Position numbers and translations under genes: made by a program | Assembly (NCBI GenBank): GCA_021292165.1 | Contig: CM037877.1 | Location: 84,847,691-84,911,690, forward strand | Reading direction: 5' to 3' | DNA from: Shinisaurus crocodilurus | Taxonomy: Eukaryota > Chordata > Lepidosauria > Squamata > Shinisauridae | Length of the DNA: 64,000 bases | The notes under the pieces: model-generated | Told to the model about the DNA's origin: nothing | Database searches by the model: none | The model's input: only the letters and a program-made list of their open reading frames with translations | In this document: piece by piece, positions 22,372-34,048 of the stretch | Position numbering within the stretch: position 1 is the first letter of the stretch | How the letters are laid out: every line of letters begins with the position of its first letter

Positions 22372-23247
22372 GCTTTGTGATTTTATGAAGAACTTAGAAA
22401 GGTGTTAAGAACGAAGATAGAAAAAGGTTACAAACATAGCCTCATGCAGAAATTCCGTGCCTGTTTTTAATATCTTATGTTCCAACAAAACAGATTAGAG
22501 GCACTGTGGCTTGCCTAAGAAAATAGCTAGCAGCTGGTGCACTTTCAAAAGAGAAACTATATACCGGTACTTCACTGTGACATCAGTCACTTAGATATTC
22601 TGTTTTTTTCTCCTGACTTGTGTAGTTTATTTCTGTTTACATTTTTACTAATTGCTTTCTTTAGGCACTCTCTGAGAGATGCCCCACAAGCATGGAATGC
22701 ATTAGTATTTTGAGAGTAATGAATAGGCCAGCAGTAGGAACATTACAGAATGGTCTGAATTATAGCAGCTGAGATTGTGCTTTTAAGCAATGACATCTAG
22801 GTCACTGAAGTGGAAACTGGTAAAAGGAAAGGGCATTATTTGCTATTTTCAGTGTGCTGCAAGTTAGTTCTCTACCCCCTCCCCCCACCCCCTGCCAGAG
22901 ATTACAGAGAGCTTTGACTATTGGGCGGTATAAAAATGTATTAAATAAATAAATAAATGACTTAGAGCTGATTTTACCATTCAGAAGTATTATGTGGTAC
23001 CAGTCTTCTTGGAGCTGTAGCACTTCGGAATGCATATCCAGTGAAAATTCCTTGAACATGGAAAGCTAGCATGCGGAGAAGCCAAGCCTTCTCCCTGACA
23101 TTCTACTTCATATGAAGGGATATTTTGATTTGGGAGATCATTGGAATGTGCAGCTTCAGGGGCATTGCTAGGTACTTGAAAGATCCATGGCACTGGCCCA
23201 TGACATAGATTTGCATGTGTATGCATATACACATGTATATGTATATA
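22372..23247. other. Non-coding stretch with a short SINE/LINE tail
   Basis: At about 22920-22960 a 'gggcggtataaaaatgtatt' plus (AAAT)n tail resembles the 3' ends of L2-tailed SINEs. Otherwise nothing recognised. Confidence 0.45.
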
Positions 23248-23452
23248 CTGGGGTGGGCAACTTTGGGAGGTGTGAGGGCCAGTTTCACTCCTTGAAGCCC
23301 CCCCTCCCAAATAGGCAGCACCATAGTAGCTACGGAGCACTCAGAGGGCAAAACCCCCTTCAAACTGGCCTCTCCGGATGCCGTGTGTGTGTGTGTGTGT
23401 GTGTGTGTGTATTTGGGGAAGGGGGCGGGCGCTGCACGTTGCCCAACCATAG
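23248..23452. mobile_element. Possible hAT MITE containing a (GT)n tract
   Basis: Left CTGGGGTGGGCAACTT and right ACGTTGCCCAACCATAG are inverted. Flanks lie in low-complexity TATA-like text, so the target duplication cannot be confirmed. Confidence 0.5.
23383..23411. repeat. (GT)n microsatellite
   Basis: About 14 GT units; a (CA)n run follows at 23479-23504. Confidence 0.95.
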
Positions 23453-23478
23453 TATATGCACATGTCTGTGTATGTATA

Positions 23479-23504
23479 CACACACACACACACACACACA
23501 CACA
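23479..23504. repeat. (CA)n microsatellite
   Basis: About 13 CA units. Confidence 0.95.
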
Positions 23505-23814
23505 TGCTTCATCAAACAGATGCTACATCCTCCTCCTTATGTGCAATCTGTTCTTGTCTCCCCCACTCCATAACTTCATTTGTGCCAAAACTTCACCACA
23601 GTTCAGCCAATGTGTCTGTTTTTAATACCAGGGGTAAGTTATAAAATACCTCTAAGCATGTACAAAATGCCTTTTCCTTACCACTGAAACTAGAGTCCAT
23701 GACAAAACACAAATAACAAAAGATATATAGGATTTAACTGAAAGGGGAGCCAAGTCAGTGGAGTGGAATGCAAGTGGGCAGGTCATTAAACCTGCAGTAC
23801 CATGCTCACAGCCA

Positions 23815-23965
23815 CAACTCAGGACTTATTTCTGAGTAAACATGCAGAGGATGAGGCTGCAAAACAATAACTTGGGGTGCAGTCCTATGTATATTTTCCT
23901 GGGAATAAGCCCCATTGAACATAATGGGATTTACTTCTGAGTAGACATATATAGGATTGCATAAA
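23815..23965. repeat. Palindromic MITE-like repeat
   Basis: 'gcagtcctatgtatattttc' and 'gacatatataggattgca' are inverted arms around 'agccccattgaacataatgg'. A partial neighbouring copy precedes it (23817-23860). Confidence 0.65.
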
Positions 23966-24317
23966 TGAGCAGTATTTACCCCCCCCCCCATTAACTCCTG
24001 TTTTTATTCCAAGTTGTCATTCCATTGCTGAATAATGATAACTGACAGACAGAATGGCCCCAGATTCCTTCCTCTGCAACCATGTGAACCCACTTTTCCC
24101 AAAGAGCTGAATGAGGAAAAGGGAAAAAATAAATCCTCTTATCTGTTTGTATAAAGTCAAATACAGTTCAGAATGTCTGTTACCCACCACCACCACCTTC
24201 CCCTCTTGAGAATTCCTCAAGACTTGCTCTGGATGAAATAAAGAAAAGAAAGAAAGACCAGAATAGGATAAAGGAGGGAAGAAGATGAAAAGAAGAATGG
24301 TGATTGGAAATGGAGCA

Positions 24318-24320
<3 letters not shown>

Positions 24321-24350
<30 letters not shown>
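24321..24350. repeat. (GT)n microsatellite
   Basis: Fifteen GT units. Confidence 0.95.
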
Positions 24351-24354
<4 letters not shown>

Positions 24355-24529
24355 ATAATTCCCAAAGCCAAGTAGCTCTTTTCAGAGGAATAGCACTTCA
24401 GAGAAATTGAGGTGGAGGGTGTATGAGGGTTGTACATACCTTAATGAACTTTTATGAGGTGAGGTGGCTGAGAATTTTTTTAAGTTTTTTTTTTTTAATG
24501 GTAAAACTTATTTAAAAGCCCCATTGGGG

Positions 24530-24722
24530 AGGGGCCATAGGTCTGTGGTAGAGTACATGATTTGCATGCGGAAAGTCCCACATTTGATCCCTGGCATCTC
24601 CTGGTAGGGCATGTAAAACCTGCTTGAAACCCCGGAGAGCCACTGCCAGTCACTGTCAACAATACTGGCCTAGATGTACAAATGGACTGACTCAGTATAA
24701 GGCAGCTTCCCATGTTCCTATG
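24530..24722 (+). repeat. tRNA-derived SINE, plus strand
   Basis: Head with A-box-like 'tctgtggtagagtacatga' and B-box-like 'tttgatccctgg', then a body 'gagagccactgccagtcact' and a 3' end 'aaggcagcttcccatgttcc'. Same family as 4618-5092. The tRNA-like head is a Pol III promoter relic. Confidence 0.8.
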
Positions 24723-26127
24723 GCAGTGCCATGAGGCAGTCTCTATGCAGCCTCCCAACACTTCCTGGAACATGATGTCATATAGCCCTAATCCTCCTTT
24801 TGGTATAATCTGCTGCTTACAGCTATGGGGGAGAAGTTAAAAGTGGAGTGGGGGCCAGGGGCGGGGAGGAGAGGAGAAGTTTGTGAAGGCTAATTAAATA
24901 ATTTGTTGTGCTGAATCCATTGAGCTTCTGTAGAACCCAAAAGTTCCAGTTTGGGGGAGTAAAAACAGACGCTGTATGAAATACCAGTATTCCACAGGGA
25001 ACTCTCCCTGCCCTTTCTCCTCCCTCTTCAAACTTTCATTGGAAGCAAGCTCCCAGCAGTGGACATGTGAGAGTAGAAAGGTAGGGAGCGGGGGGGGGGG
25101 GGGAACAATGAGCAGGCTGTGGAAGGAAAGGTGGCAGTGTCTCCTATTGTTTAAAGGCTTCTGCCTTCATACTAACCCCCCCCTATTGGTCTTCCAGGGG
25201 AGTGAGTCCTAATGTCTCCTAGTCACTGCAAGTCTGCTGAGCTCAGAGGGAAGCGGCCAGCTTGTATTAAGGCAGGTGATGTCATTGGGGCATCTCAAAA
25301 GAGCCAGGGCACAGCTCAGAAGATCTGGGGCACATGCCCAGATGTGTCCTTAAACAATGTCCATGTGCAATCTCGTACCTGCATTTTGAAGTAGCAGTCT
25401 TTTTAATGGTAATGTTTGAATCGGCCCGCAGCCAAACAGAAGACCAGTCTAAATCATAGATTTAAATTGAGCATCTCATTTGTACTTCAGAAACTAACCT
25501 CAGATATTTTTTCAAATGAAAGTGTTTAATGATTCCTTGATATACCAAGTAGAGCAAGCTGATTTATAACAAAACCTAAGATGTAAACCCATTACATATA
25601 ACTTTTTTAAATGAACAATTATTTTAGAAAATAGTATGACACATTACTGATTTAATAAATTTCTGCTTATGACTTGTGTCAAGCTCCAGTGGGATGGTAG
25701 TTAGAAATTAATTGCATAAACCACCACAGAAAATGTATTTTATTTCAAACCATGTATTTCTGTTTGTATCTTTCTCTCTTTCTGTACGTATGCAAAGACT
25801 CAGAGGAATACCTTTTCCACTTGCAGACATGACCAGAAGCAAAGGCTAGTAGATATTGGGCAGAACAGTATTTTTGTATGAGTGGAGAAGTAAATGTTTA
25901 TATATTTGGTAGTTGGCAAGTAGGGCCATAAATATTAATAACTTGAGAACTGAACAAATTGCTTAGCTTAGGTAGTTAGAGGGCATAAGATTATCCTTTT
26001 GATATGCAGGAAATGGATCCTAACATGTACTATAATGCTATAATTTTGTCAGTCAGTGGTTTCCAGCAAGCAGTATTTGTTTCGATACTGGATCATGTGT
26101 ATTGTGGACAGTCATGGATTAAAAATT
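24723..26127. other. Non-coding stretch
   Basis: A long G-run near 25090-25104 and AT-rich DNA beyond. No gene recognised. Confidence 0.45.
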
Positions 26128-26300
26128 ATTGTTGTTGTTGTTGTTGTTATTGAAATGTATTCCCTGCTTTTCCCTCAAAAGGAATCTCTCAAAGTGGCAT
26201 ACAAAATATACAAACATAAAAGCTATAATTAAAGCACATTTACAACAGCTAAAAGCAGCAGCAAAGGTAAAAACCCCCAAACCCAAAACTAGCTGTCCAT
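26128..26300 (-). repeat. (GTT)n tract with a LINE/SINE-tail-like fragment
   Basis: (GTT)n at about 26129-26149 is followed by 'gaaatgtattccctgctttt ... aaagtggcatacaaaatata', which resembles the tail of L2-related reptile repeats in reverse. Weak assignment. Confidence 0.4.
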
Positions 26301-26392
26301 AAATGAAATTAAATGGAGGCAAATGCTTGTCTAAAGAGAACAGTCTTCTTTGCTAACGGAACACGTATAAAGAAGAAGGTGAGCTAACCTCT

Positions 26393-27522
26393 TGTGGAGA
26401 AACGAGCCTTTGGGGGTACACACACACACCTCAGGTGTGAACCGGCTGGGGTGGGGTGTGCATAGTTAGCGTGTAGAGAAAAGAGTTTTTAGGGTTCCTG
26501 CATGCATGCATGCAGGAACAAACAAACAAACACACACACACACACACGCCTCCTCATGAGTAAACCAGGTGGGGGCTGGGAGGAAGCAAAAGGTGATGGA
26601 ACATAAGATGGGGCCTGGCGCCCAGAGGTCTGGAGGAGCCAGGCTGAAAGCGTTCATATGCAGATGTAATTCAAATAGTTCAAGCCATGACTCAGGAGTT
26701 CCCTTCCCCCTGCCTGGCCAGTTCCCTTTTCCCTGCCTGGCCAGGTGAAGTTCAAATTGATTGGCTGAAGCAAGAAGGTTACAGAAAAGGGGAGGGGGAT
26801 GAGCTATTTCCCCACGTGTAAGCCTTTGTTCTTGGTCAGTCCTTTTGGTAGCGTGCCCGGCATGGCAGCGCGCCAGCGAGGGGCCCGAGCCTTTAGGGGG
26901 GGCCCCCTCAAGAATCGACCCCAGGCAGCCTCTGGTAAAATTGGCTGGTTTGAAGGACTGGTGAAAGCAAGCCTTGTAGGAGTTTACCCATCTTGGACCT
27001 TCGGGTAGGTGTGGTAATTCTCTATCGGGCGGCAAGGCTGTGCTGGATCTAACCCTTTGAAGAAGACACCCTCAGGTAACAGGTGTGTGCTTGAGAGATT
27101 TTAAGGAATCAGGTCTTTGTTATTTTGCAGCTTTACTGTGTACTAAAGTGTCTCTCTATTTTATGTGCTTCTCTTATTGCCTAATCTTGTTGTAAGATGC
27201 TACCAGAAATAAACCTTGTCTTAGGTTCACCCCACATGGGTTTTGTAGTACTCTGTTGGTTCAGTATCTAAATCCAGGTTACAGAATTGAAGGCGAGTCC
27301 CTGAACAGAGATTCAAGTAGGGTTGCAGACAGCTGAGGCTGGCAACCTGGTACCTTGAGATCTCTGGGGGTCTTGGTTCCTTTGCCAGCAGGCAAGGGTG
27401 GGGTGGTGGCGGGTCAGCCAGCCCCCCCTTCCGGGCCACATGGTGGCAAGTGCTGGGTTTTCCTTTGAAGGAGGAAAGGGCGGAGGTCTGGCGGGCCAGC
27501 CAGCCCCCCCTCTTCCTCCACA
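26393..27522 (+). mobile_element. Solo LTR 2 (1130 bp), 5-bp TSD CCTCT
   Basis: Begins TGTGGAGAAAC and ends TCCTCCACA (TGTGGAG/CTCCACA perfect inverted ends), flanked by CCTCT at 26388-26392 and 27523-27527. A poly(A) signal AATAAA lies at 27208-27213 with about 310 bp of R/U5-like sequence downstream. No internal genes. Open frames inside it are not protein-like. Confidence 0.87.
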
Positions 27523-27787
27523 CCTCTTAAGACCCAAGAGTCAATATTACATCTTTGATCAATAGTAATTAGGCCTTAGTAATGTATCCAGTTTTAGTTA
27601 CTGTATTTCAAGAAGAATGCAGACAAACTCCAGAATGTTCTGAGGAGACTAGAAAAGATCATGCTTTGGAATGAACTACCGTATATACAAAAAAAGGCTG
27701 AAGTCCTGTTACCAGGAGACTTAAGATAGGTCCTCTTTAGACTTAAATACTGTTTTGAAAAAAAATGTCTGAAAGGATGCCATAAAG

Positions 27788-28152
27788 CAGGGGTAAGCAA
27801 TCTTTGGAGGCCTGTGGGCACATTTGGCAATTTGAGAAACTGTCCTGGGCACCAACCCAAAATGGCTGCCATGGGAGGTATGGTATGGCTAGTCACAATG
27901 CAGAAGTAACCTGTCCAAAATATTTGAGTACAAGGCAGAGGTGGGGTTTGAGCCTCAACACACTAAACAACTCTTTTGAACACACAGTTTTCAGCAGCAA
28001 CAGAGACCTATTTCACAGAACACACTCTTTTTCTCTCTCCCCCTGCTCTCCATCAGTCAACTCATTCTCACCCACCCTCTCTCTCTCTCTCTCTCCCCCC
28101 AAATTCTCTGAAGCTATCCCAGCTGCCAGTAAGAAAATGTTGCCCACCCCTG
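27788..28152. mobile_element. hAT element (365 bp), exact 8-bp TSD
   Basis: Begins CAGGGGTAAGCAATCT and ends TGTTGCCCACCCCTG. Flanks CCATAAAG at 27780-27787 and 28153-28160 are identical. Contains a (CT)n run at 28079-28094. Confidence 0.92.
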
Positions 28153-28280
28153 CCATAAAGTAAAGGAAGAGCATCATTAAGATCCAATTTTGCTCACACT
28201 ACAGTCAGTGATATTGCTTCCGGTCATTATTGGTGAGGCATTACTTGTGTAAAATGTAAAAACCAATTTTAAATGTCTCA

Positions 28281-28410
28281 GTGCAATCCTATGCATGTTT
28301 AGACAGAAAAAAGTCCTACAGTTCCCAGCATCCCCCCAACTAGCATGCAGGCTGGGGCATGGTGGAAGTTGTGGGATTTTTTTCTGTCTAAACATATATA
28401 GGATGGCACC
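28281..28410. mobile_element. Palindromic MITE-like repeat (130 bp)
   Basis: Left 'gtgcaatcctatgcatgttt' and right 'aaacatatataggatggcac' are inverted arms, with 'agacagaaaaaagtcctaca' mirrored by 'tgggatttttttctgtct'. Confidence 0.75.
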
Positions 28411-29504
28411 CTTAGAAGTGAATTACAAGGGTGGCTACTGATAAGTCTTTGTCTGGACATTTACTTGAAACAGATTTTGCTTAAAATATATAGCTGAGGG
28501 TTTCATTCTATAAGTCTCAGACTATAGACCAGAGAAAAAGCTAATTATGTCCTTTAGACACACACATACACACACACACTGTTGTGAGAAGTGCCATTAT
28601 GCATGGGATTTATATAACCAACATTTCACAGATGAAAATAGGGACACACATGTGAATTTGTAAGAGGTATGGTTAAGCAACATAAAGGTGTGATCAAGAG
28701 GGTGTGGCCAGGCAACGTGGCCAAGGGTATAGCCACCCATCCCAGGATGTATGTTTGTTTATTTATTATATTTATACCCCGCCTTTTTTCCTTCAAGGTG
28801 CAGTTCCTCTTGGTCCTCTCTGAGTATCTCTTTCCCTGGTGGAAAAGCAATATCCTTTTTTACCTTGTATAAGTAGGAGCCTGCCGATGTACCGTAATAG
28901 CCTGGTCAGTATTGGTTAATTGGGTCTTGCATAAAAAATATGCTTAAAAGTTTGGACTGCAAAACTCTAAGACTAAGAATAATCGCCAGTTGGTATTCCT
29001 CAGGTAAGGCATCATAGGATGGCACTAGCATCCCTTCTTCCCCAGCAAGAAATCGATCCATTAAGGGATTGAATTCAGTATGACCACATACTTAACATAG
29101 GGCAAAGTCACAGTTCATTCATTTTACAAATGTGACATTTTAGAGAATTAGGCAAATATGTTTCTGTCTATAGACCCACACTATTCCCAGTTTCTTAATG
29201 GGAAACAGATTGGGTTACCAATCTACATGAGAAGGAAAAGCTTTTCTAAGCTAAACTTGCTGACAAAATGTAGGTGTGAATTATCAACCTTCTATACAAT
29301 TCACATGTGCATTGTAGGGTTGTGTTACCAACATTACAGATATTTCATAGTAATGATAAACCACTGTTTATAAAAGCCTTTCCATTTCAAGAAATTACAC
29401 ATGTCCTACATGGTAGGCATTATTATGTATGTTTTGTAGTCAGCTGGTCTGCCTTGGAAACATTTACAAAAATTGTTAAAAGCAAAGGAAGTAATATCCT
29501 AAGG
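28411..29504. other. Non-coding stretch with a SINE tail
   Basis: About 28745-28803 is a reversed L2-type tail ('tttatacccc gccttttttcc'), and 28796-28850 is unremarkable. No gene recognised. Confidence 0.45.
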
Positions 29505-29860
29505 GTGCAACCCAATCGAGATGCCCATAGCCCTCTGATCTTGGAGGATTATGGGCATCCTATGCAGGGCAGGAGGAGCACAGAGGCAAAGGTCACCTCC
29601 GTGCGCTTCCCACCTTGCAAAGCACTTAGACAGCCAATTTTGGCCGTCTAAGTGCAGTGCTTCAGAGCGGGAGAGAAGGAGGCTGAGGCACTGCCAGGAT
29701 ACCTTGTATTGTGGCAGCACCTGTCTCCTCCCCTCCCTGCCCCCCATAACACCCACAAACCCCCTTCTCCGAGGTTGCATTTGTCTCCTAAGAATGAGCT
29801 TAGGGGACAGACAGGGGTGGGTGGGGAGAGTGGCAAGTAAGGCAAGGATTCAGCGTCCAC
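29505..29860 (+). repeat. Unnamed interspersed repeat, third copy
   Basis: Same order as 9294-10440 and 18092-18457: 'ggattatgggcatcctatgc' near 29545, paired 'agacagccaattttggccgt' and a GC-rich middle. The right end is less clear. Confidence 0.6.
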
Positions 29861-32360
29861 CTACACACACCTTTTTCAGAAGTGCACCACATCCTCTGCT
29901 GTACATGTGTTTGATTCTGAGCACACCTGCTTTTAAAGACATGGTCTGTCAGTATCACATGCAGTTCATCTCTTAGTTTCTTGGGACAAAACTCTATCTG
30001 CCTTCTTATGTGAGAACAGATACAGGAATGTAAATACACATAGGATGCATATGAATATAACAATAAGCTATAGTTTATAACATTGTTACACGAACATGCC
30101 TCGGACTCATGTGCTCCCCCTTTCCTTTCCTCCTCCAGGAGGGCTGCAATGAGATCAGAAGCTGTTGCTTCTGATTTTAACTAGCTGCAGTTTAGCGTTA
30201 CATCCAAACTGTAGTCTATGTTTAGTCTTAACTATGGGTTACGGCAGGGGTGGGGGACCTCTGGCCTATAGAAGTTTCCCATCTGGTCTGCGGAGGCTTC
30301 CTCACCCCCTGGGGATTCCCAGTGGTGATACTCACTTGGCATTTGGAGGAACTACTCCTCCAAGCACCAGTTGAGTCACTTCACGCGCTGCTTGCCATCC
30401 CAATCAGGACGACACAATGGCACGCAGAGCAGGCACACAACTTGGCAGGCTCTCAGAGGAGCTGCTTCTCTAAGCATTGACCAAGTCCCTTTGTGCGCCA
30501 TGATGAGTGGTGTGCGAAGCTGACACATAGCTTGGCCAGTGCTTGAGGGTGGCACTTCTCCAACTGCTGGCTGAGTCTTTTTCTCCGTGCAGTGAGTGGC
30601 ACAGAACTCTGTGCTTCTCTCTGTATGGGGAAAAGAAAATGGGTGTAGAGGAATTGCAGTTAGTTAAAAACAGAAGTGAATGCTTCTAGTCTCCTCCTGG
30701 CTGTGTCATACTAGAGGAGGAATTGTGGGGAACACATCAACCCCAGGGCTTGTTCACTAATGATAAACCATAGTTTGTTGTTGGGACTAGATGCAATCAT
30801 ATAGTACTTCTTTGGAAAACGTACTGAGCAAACATTACTGGTTTCCCTCTTTAAAGTTAGGTTAAGCTCGTTGAACATAGGAATGCAGGGATTGAATCTT
30901 TCCAGCAGTATAAATCCTAGCATTCTGGTATTCTCCACTAACATTTCCCAACTCTGTATCTATAAATCAAATTTCTGCTATTGAAACCAGATCAATGGGT
31001 TCTGTTCGTTTTGCAACATAATGCTTGCTTTTTTCAAGAACTAGAAAAAAATAGGTTTGGGATTTGTGAAAAAGTGCTGTTGATGGAGAGCACATTCTGA
31101 ATAGATCTCTAAGGCAGAGAAATAAAGATAGTGGATCACTGGCAAAATCTGAGTCCGTACCGCTGCTTATATTAAATTCTATTCCAGCTATTTCTTAGCA
31201 ATCTTAAGGACTAGAAACTAGTTTTTCCTTCTTACATGAAAGCTGAGTTTCTCACATTTCTGCTGTAGTTAAATGGATTTATCATAATCATGCAGGTACT
31301 TCAATCCTCTTTATTAACAGCATTAAAGGTTTATGGGGAACAGGCCTTCCAAATAGAGGGTCTTTGAGCTATCTGGGGTTGTCTTCCTTTTTCCTGTCTC
31401 TTTTTGCAATGCATTGGAGGGGTATGTAGTTTCCTGATTTTTTTTCATATTTGGAGAATGACCCAGACAGTTCATATTTTCTCATTGTCTTCAGTGCTGG
31501 TAAGGGCTTTCTGTAGACATTTGGATATCCAGTACAATAATACAAAGAAGGCTTTAAACACATACAGATAATTCAATCCACCACTTTATATTTTAATTGT
31601 TAATTCATCCTTTTTAGCAGTTCTCACTTTTAAAAACACTTCTATTTTTACTGTTGAGCTGGTAGTGCTTATCAGAGTGATAAGAAGAAAAATGGTTACA
31701 AGTAGTTTTACAGGGTTTAAAATCCTACTGTGGATAAAATAATTTACAATTTAAGATGAGGTGACACTCCTTGGGCTTAATCCAGTCCACTATAGGTGCA
31801 GCACCCATGCAGGGCGGGGTCCTCCATAGGGCATAACAGAGCCTAGCTCTCCTCTCCCCTTACCTATCATCACATAGGTATGAGTTCTCAGAATCTCATG
31901 GTGTTACAGGGAATGGGAGAATGTGTACAGATCCCATATCCCTTTCAGGCCTAAGAGCTTACATTCCTTGATTGAATAGGAAGGGGAGGAGGCTGGACAG
32001 GGATATGGACAAAGCTTACAGGTATTCAGTTCCTCCTCATGTCCATAGCATTATTTAAATTTTCTGATTACATTCAATTATCCACGAAGTAAGGAATCTT
32101 TCCAGCCTTGTCATACACATTTTTAAAGTTTTGTATGCTATTTTTTATTTTTGAAAGTAACTATGTTTTTTAGTAATATGTATTTTGTGTGTTTATATGT
32201 ATTTATAAAGATGAATTTTATATGGCTGGTGTATGCTTTTCAATCTTACAAGAGGTTGCAGTATCACTAGTTCATTTTTTAAAATTCTCTACATGCAATA
32301 TGATTAATAATTTGTGCCAATTTTTTTTTTAAAAAAACCTCATTAAACTCATAAAACTAT
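29861..32360. other. Non-coding stretch with foldback pieces and a hAT end
   Basis: A hAT-like terminus CAGGGGTGGGGGACC begins at 30245 without a partner. GC-rich arms near 30085-30240 and 30650-30800 look partly inverted to one another. No gene recognised. Confidence 0.4.
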
Positions 32361-32493
32361 CGTTGTATCCAATGTTAACCCTACTAAGAGTAGACCCATT
32401 GAAATGTACCATACTTAATTTAGTCATGTCAAACTTAAGCCCAGTCATTTCAATGGGACTACTCTAAGTAGAACTAACATTGGATACAACCCT
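32361..32493. mobile_element. Foldback MITE with GTTGTATCCAATGTTA ends
   Basis: 'gttgtatccaatgttaaccc' and 'gaactaacattggatacaac' are inverted arms, with 'agagtagacccattgaaat' mirrored by 'atttcaatgggactactct'. Confidence 0.78.
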
Positions 32494-33278
32494 ATTTAGT
32501 TTTACATCCAACCCAACCCAATGTATGCTTGCTGCTTCATGTTTATTTGTGCTGAAGAAACTGAGGGTTTTTTCCTTCACACTGAATGTGAAGTATGGGG
32601 TAAGGGAAATTCAGAAAGAAATGGAAATGAAGTGATAGCATGGCATAAGAGGTTGACGGGATCCCCAGCAAGAGAGTTACATTTTCTTTCTCTCCGTTTC
32701 AGAAATGTAATATTTACAATAGGATCTCTAATATGCCATACATGGGTGGGCAGTGGTTGTGCTTAATTTGTCTCCTGGGTCTCTGGAGAGTGCAGCCATA
32801 GTAGGCCCATTTTGTTGCTAACCACTGGGATACATCCTAATCCAGGCAGCATCCATTCAGAGTGGGGAGGAAGTGAAGCCTCTTATAGCAGGGGTGCAGA
32901 ACCTCTTTCAGCCTGAGGGCCGAATTCCAATCTGAGGTAGCTATCAGGAGCTTTCAAAAAGAATCCTAAGATTAGATTTTGGGGGACTACGTTGTCCCCA
33001 TTAGTTGTACCTGTGTTATGTTTTCCCCTTTTTTCCTATTAAATATGCATTTTTATTTCAACATAGTTGAATTTACTGTGTGCTGAAAATCTTAACATTT
33101 TGATGTGTGAACCCTCTGGATTTTTGATGTTGAGTCTCCTTTAATACCATTAAATGGAATGGATAAAAATGTTTTATTTTTGTGTTCTGCTGTCCACAAC
33201 AGATATTTTATTTACATTACAAATGAGAAAACTATGCATTTGAGAAAATATTTCATAAACATTTAATATTTATGTTAT
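32494..33278. other. Non-coding stretch with a hAT terminal fragment
   Basis: CAGGGGTGCAGAACCTCTTT at 32889 is hAT-terminus-like, followed by 'gcctgagggccg'. No partner end found. Confidence 0.45.
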
Positions 33279-33535
33279 GAGCCAGTGTGGCATAGTGGTG
33301 AGAGTGTTGGACTGGGACCCGGGAGATCCGGGTTCTAGTCCCCACTTGGCCGTGAAACTCACTGGGTGACTTTGGGCCAGTCACTGACTCTCAGCCTAAC
33401 CTACCTCACAGGGTTGTTGTGGGGATAAAACAGAGAGGAGGAGGAGGAGGATTGTGTAAGCCGCCTTGGGTTCCTTGCAGGAAAAAAGGCGGAGTATAAA
33501 TATAATAAATATAATAAATAAATAAATAAATAAAT
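33279..33535 (+). repeat. tRNA-derived SINE with L2-like tail, best copy
   Basis: Full-length-looking copy. A-box TGGCATAGTGG (33288-33298), B-box GGTTCTAGTCC (33331-33341), a tRNA-unrelated body, then 'gtaagccgccttgggttcct' and an AAATA-type tail. The same tail phrase 'gccgccttgagtgcc' ends the L2 fragment at 49071-49440, which suggests mobilisation by that LINE. Other copies: 4346-4500, 12312-12567, 51462-51521 (tail), 60818-61066. Confidence 0.85.
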
Positions 33536-34048
33536 ATCAATAGAAAGCAACTAACCAAGAAATTAACATTGACACAGTTAGGTATTAGTTTCAAAAAAAT
33601 GAATTTTATAATTATTATTTGTCTCAATTATTGCAAAATGTCATATTTTGATTATCTGAATAATTAGTGACTGGTTGTGTTCTCATTTTGCTAATAACTG
33701 CTGTGGTGAATTTTGGGATTTGAAAGTTATGCATTTTGTTTTGCCAAGGCATCTGAGGTTTCACAGTAACTTATAGTCCAATCCTAAATTCCATTAGCTG
33801 TAACAGGGAAAGCAATATTTTGTGTATTCGAAGATAACCCAGATCTTATTCCTAGAGGTGGGCAGAGCCTTGTTTCATTGCCAAGAGATGCTCTTGGGAG
33901 GGAACATCCACCTATCTTCTTTACACTTAAATATGGATGCCACATGTTTGCATCCGTCTGTACAACTGGAGTTCCACCCAACTTCTCCACCTCTTCCCTT
34001 TCCCTATTTGTCTTCTAAAAGAGTGGTATACAACTGCCAATATTTCAG

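Noticed and set aside
23248..23452. Definite hAT element
   Set aside because: Termini look inverted but the flanks are low-complexity, so a target duplication cannot be shown; kept only as possible.
26466..27035. Open frame of 189 codons, minus strand
   Set aside because: Falls inside solo LTR 2 and has no recognisable domain.
33279..33350. Possible tRNA gene
   Set aside because: A and B boxes are present, but it is the head of a multi-copy SINE with an unrelated body and tail.
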